Shown: positions 62,667-64,000 of the stretch, in pieces
Numbering within the stretch: position 1 is the stretch's first letter
Layout: each line of letters starts with the position of its first letter
Source of the DNA: Limnoglobus roseus
GTDB taxonomy: Bacteria > Planctomycetota > Planctomycetia > Gemmatales > Gemmataceae
Length of the DNA: 64,000 bases
NCBI RefSeq assembly: GCF_008254045.1
Contig: NZ_CP042425.1
Span: forward strand, 3,038,001-3,102,000
Direction: 5' to 3'
Notes under the pieces: generated by a model
Seen by the model: the letters and a program-made list of their open reading frames with translations, nothing else
What the model was told of the DNA's origin: nothing
Database searches by the model: none
Translations under genes and position numbers: made by a program

Positions 62667-63479
62667 TCAGTCGTATGCCCCCTGGCGGTGGTCGCCGAGC
62701 AGTCGGCGCTGCCGCAGGGTGCAGGCGGCCACGACATCGGGGTTGAACCGCCAGTCCAGGTACGGCGAAAAGTGCTGGGCCATCTCCCGCCGGCCGTAGT
62801 GGACTTGCAGGAGGTAGCGGATCTGGTCGGCCGTCGCGTTGTTGCTGCCGCTGTGCCAGAGGTCGCTGCGGAAGAACAGCACGTCGCCGGCGTCGCACAG
62901 CACGGGTTGCGGCAGGCGACCGTTCCACTCGAACGCAAATCGGCCCGGTCTTCGGCCCGCCCGGTGACTCCCCGGGATCACGTGCGTCGGGCACAGTTCG
63001 GCGGGTTGCGGACTCAGATAAAAGTGGGCCTTGCACAGGAACATCGGGACGCGGACCTCGGCCGGCACGCCGGGTTCGGGCCATTCTATCGGCAGGTAAT
63101 CGAGGTGAACGCCCACGCCGCGGTGTCCCGGATGGCTGCGCCACGCGGTCTCGCCGATGATGTGGCAGTCGCCGCCGAGCGCCGCCTCGGCCACGTCGAT
63201 GACGCCCGGCCGGTCGAGGAACGTCAGCCAGTACGGGTCGCGGTTGAAGACGTTCTTGTAATGGTCGGTGACGCCGGTGAAGTCCCAAGGCATCTTGCCC
63301 AACCCGTCGATTTTCTCGCGGCCGACCTGGACCTCAGCTGGTGAAAGTACGCCGGGGATGAGAACGAACCCGTCCACGTCCAGCGCTTCTCGCATCCGCC
63401 CCACGTCGGTCGCGGCGTAGGTCGGCAGGCGTTCGTAGACGACGTGCTGTTGCGACGGCTCGGGTTTCTTCCAGAACAT
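62667..63479 (-). CDS. Phytanoyl-CoA dioxygenase (PhyH)-family protein
   Basis: A 270-residue Fe(II)/2-oxoglutarate-dependent dioxygenase-like protein. The facial triad reads H125-x-D127 ('VGVHLDYLPIEWP') and H209 ('SDLWHSGSNNATADQ'), with R221 ('QIRYLLQVHY') to bind 2-oxoglutarate. Planctomycetes have many PhyH proteins of unknown substrate. Start ATG at 63479. The gap 62581-62666 to leuC holds no feature. Confidence 0.88.
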   Translation of the reverse strand: MFWKKPEPSQQHVVYERLPTYAATDVGRMREALDVDGFVLIPGVLSPAEVQVGREKIDGLGKMPWDFTGVTDHYKNVFNRDPYWLTFLDRPGVIDVAEAALGGDCHIIGETAWRSHPGHRGVGVHLDYLPIEWPEPGVPAEVRVPMFLCKAHFYLSPQPAELCPTHVIPGSHRAGRRPGRFAFEWNGRLPQPVLCDAGDVLFFRSDLWHSGSNNATADQIRYLLQVHYGRREMAQHFSPYLDWRFNPDVVAACTLRQRRLLGDHRQGAYD

Positions 63480-63826
63480 CGGCGGCTCCGATTCTCAGCC
63501 TTGCAGCGGGGCTTGCAACTGCGGGTCGTTGAAAAATTCTGCGAACGGCGGCGACCACCCCGGTAACACGTCGCCGCCCGTTGAGCGTGTCGTACTGGCG
63601 AGCGGCAACGGCCGTGGGCGATCCTCGATCGCTCATTCTACCACGACAGGAACGGCAATGCGGGCCATCATTCGGCGACGGAGTGGCCCAAATAATCGGC
63701 CGGGTGGACGATTTATCACTGGCATGCGCGACGCTCGGCCGCTTATACTTCAGATACTCTTCACGTTTTGTACGTGGGCTTACCCGTGCGGGCGGATTCT
63801 TCCATCACGTCATCTAGGAGTCAGTC
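63480..63826. other. Intergenic region, no gene seen
   Basis: This stretch separates the PhyH gene from the divergent prepilin-like gene. It contains no supported ORF and no clear hairpin or repeat. Promoters for both genes must lie here but none is convincing by eye. Confidence 0.5.
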
Positions 63827-64000
63827 ATGGTTGTCAGACCTCTCTCGGGTCGTAAACGCTTGGCGTTCACGCTGATCGAATTACTGGTCGTGATTGCGAT
63901 CATCGGGGTTCTGATCGGCCTCTTGTTGCCGGCCGTGCAGAAGGTGCGGGAGGCGGCCGCCCGGGCGAAGTGCCTGAACAACCTCAAGCAACTCGGCCTG
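63827..64000 (+). CDS. Prepilin-like DUF1559-type protein, 5' part only
   Basis: The first 58 codons are present and the gene runs off the window. '[18 protein letters not shown]' is a type IV prepilin/type II secretion N-terminal cleavage and methylation motif (cleavage before F14). It continues as '[19 protein letters not shown]', diagnostic of the DUF1559 family typical of planctomycetes. TAGGAG lies six bases before the ATG. The C-terminal DUF1559 domain would be outside the window. Confidence 0.93.
   Translation, partial: MVVRPLSGRKRLAFTLIELLVVIAIIGVLIGLLLPAVQKVREAAARAKCLNNLKQLGL

Noticed and set aside
1..64000. CRISPR arrays, tRNA and rRNA genes, prophage, classical defence operons
   Set aside because: I looked and found no regularly spaced direct repeats, cloverleaf-like sequences or phage structural genes; the repeats seen are inverted, not CRISPR-like.

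Overview
The window is typical of a high-GC planctomycete, most likely a member of the Gemmatales (Gemmata relatives). The evidence is the gene content: a DUF1501 / DUF1549-DUF1553 / WD40 secreted-protein cluster, a prepilin-like DUF1559-type protein, a Ser/Thr kinase with a multi-pass membrane tail, an ECF sigma factor with a long membrane-anchored C-terminus, a eukaryotic/poxvirus-type topoisomerase IB, sulfatase, DUF1080 and PQQ-propeller proteins, a member of a lineage-typical small family (40938-41591), and a tiny protein with the 'LExxExR' planctomycete extracellular signature. I see no rRNA, tRNA, CRISPR array, prophage or classical defence island.

Layout. 1-6400: lone Clp-N protein, GNAT acetyltransferase, a probable NAD/ADP-ribose set (Nudix, nicotinamidase, ARPP-1-like protein) and a secreted trypsin-like protein whose catalytic His and Asp are replaced. 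6600-9400: histidine phosphatase, topoisomerase IB with a LapA-like membrane protein, and a PDZ protein with a Tyr/Asn/Gly-rich stalk. 9600-17650: DUF1501, a small frameshifted gene, DUF1549/1553 and WD40/Ig genes in tandem, then an antitoxin whose ParE/RelE-type toxin is cut by an in-frame stop. 17660-26000: a two-gene M16 peptidase operon (one active, one inactive partner), type III glutamine synthetase, YbeY, rhodanese and a POT transporter. 26100-31500: SMP-30 protein, a protealysin-like M4 protease with an emfourin-like inhibitor and a phosphatase, and a prenyltransferase-like repeat protein.

31560-44530: lipoprotein, membrane-anchored TPR protein, SseB-N/DUF2262-like protein, DUF1080, DEDDh exonuclease, a ferritin-like protein behind two copies of a palindromic operator, the Ser/Thr kinase, a PQQ propeller, the ECF sigma factor and an aldo/keto reductase. 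44750-53720: DUF2721 protein, esterase, glutamate dehydrogenase, two tandem stand-alone acyltransferases of the 2-oxoacid dehydrogenase E2 catalytic fold, a TlpA-like lipoprotein, an ion-channel-like membrane protein, an IS5-type insertion sequence with a -1 frameshift window, and a sulfatase. 53900-64000: glycosyltransferase 2, fasciclin, small secreted and membrane proteins, a stand-alone GGQ release-factor-like protein, LeuC, a PhyH dioxygenase and the start of a prepilin-like gene running off the window.

Many intergenic gaps hold large inverted repeats of several families, some nested, and one has been split by the insertion sequence. Together with strong short hairpins at many gene ends, they are the main non-coding structure. 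The best leads are the ARPP-1/nicotinamidase/Nudix set, the ECF-membrane-secretin-like fusion, the tandem stand-alone acyltransferases, the palindromic operators, the broken toxin and the insertion into an intergenic repeat. No function here has been tested; all assignments rest on motifs read by eye.
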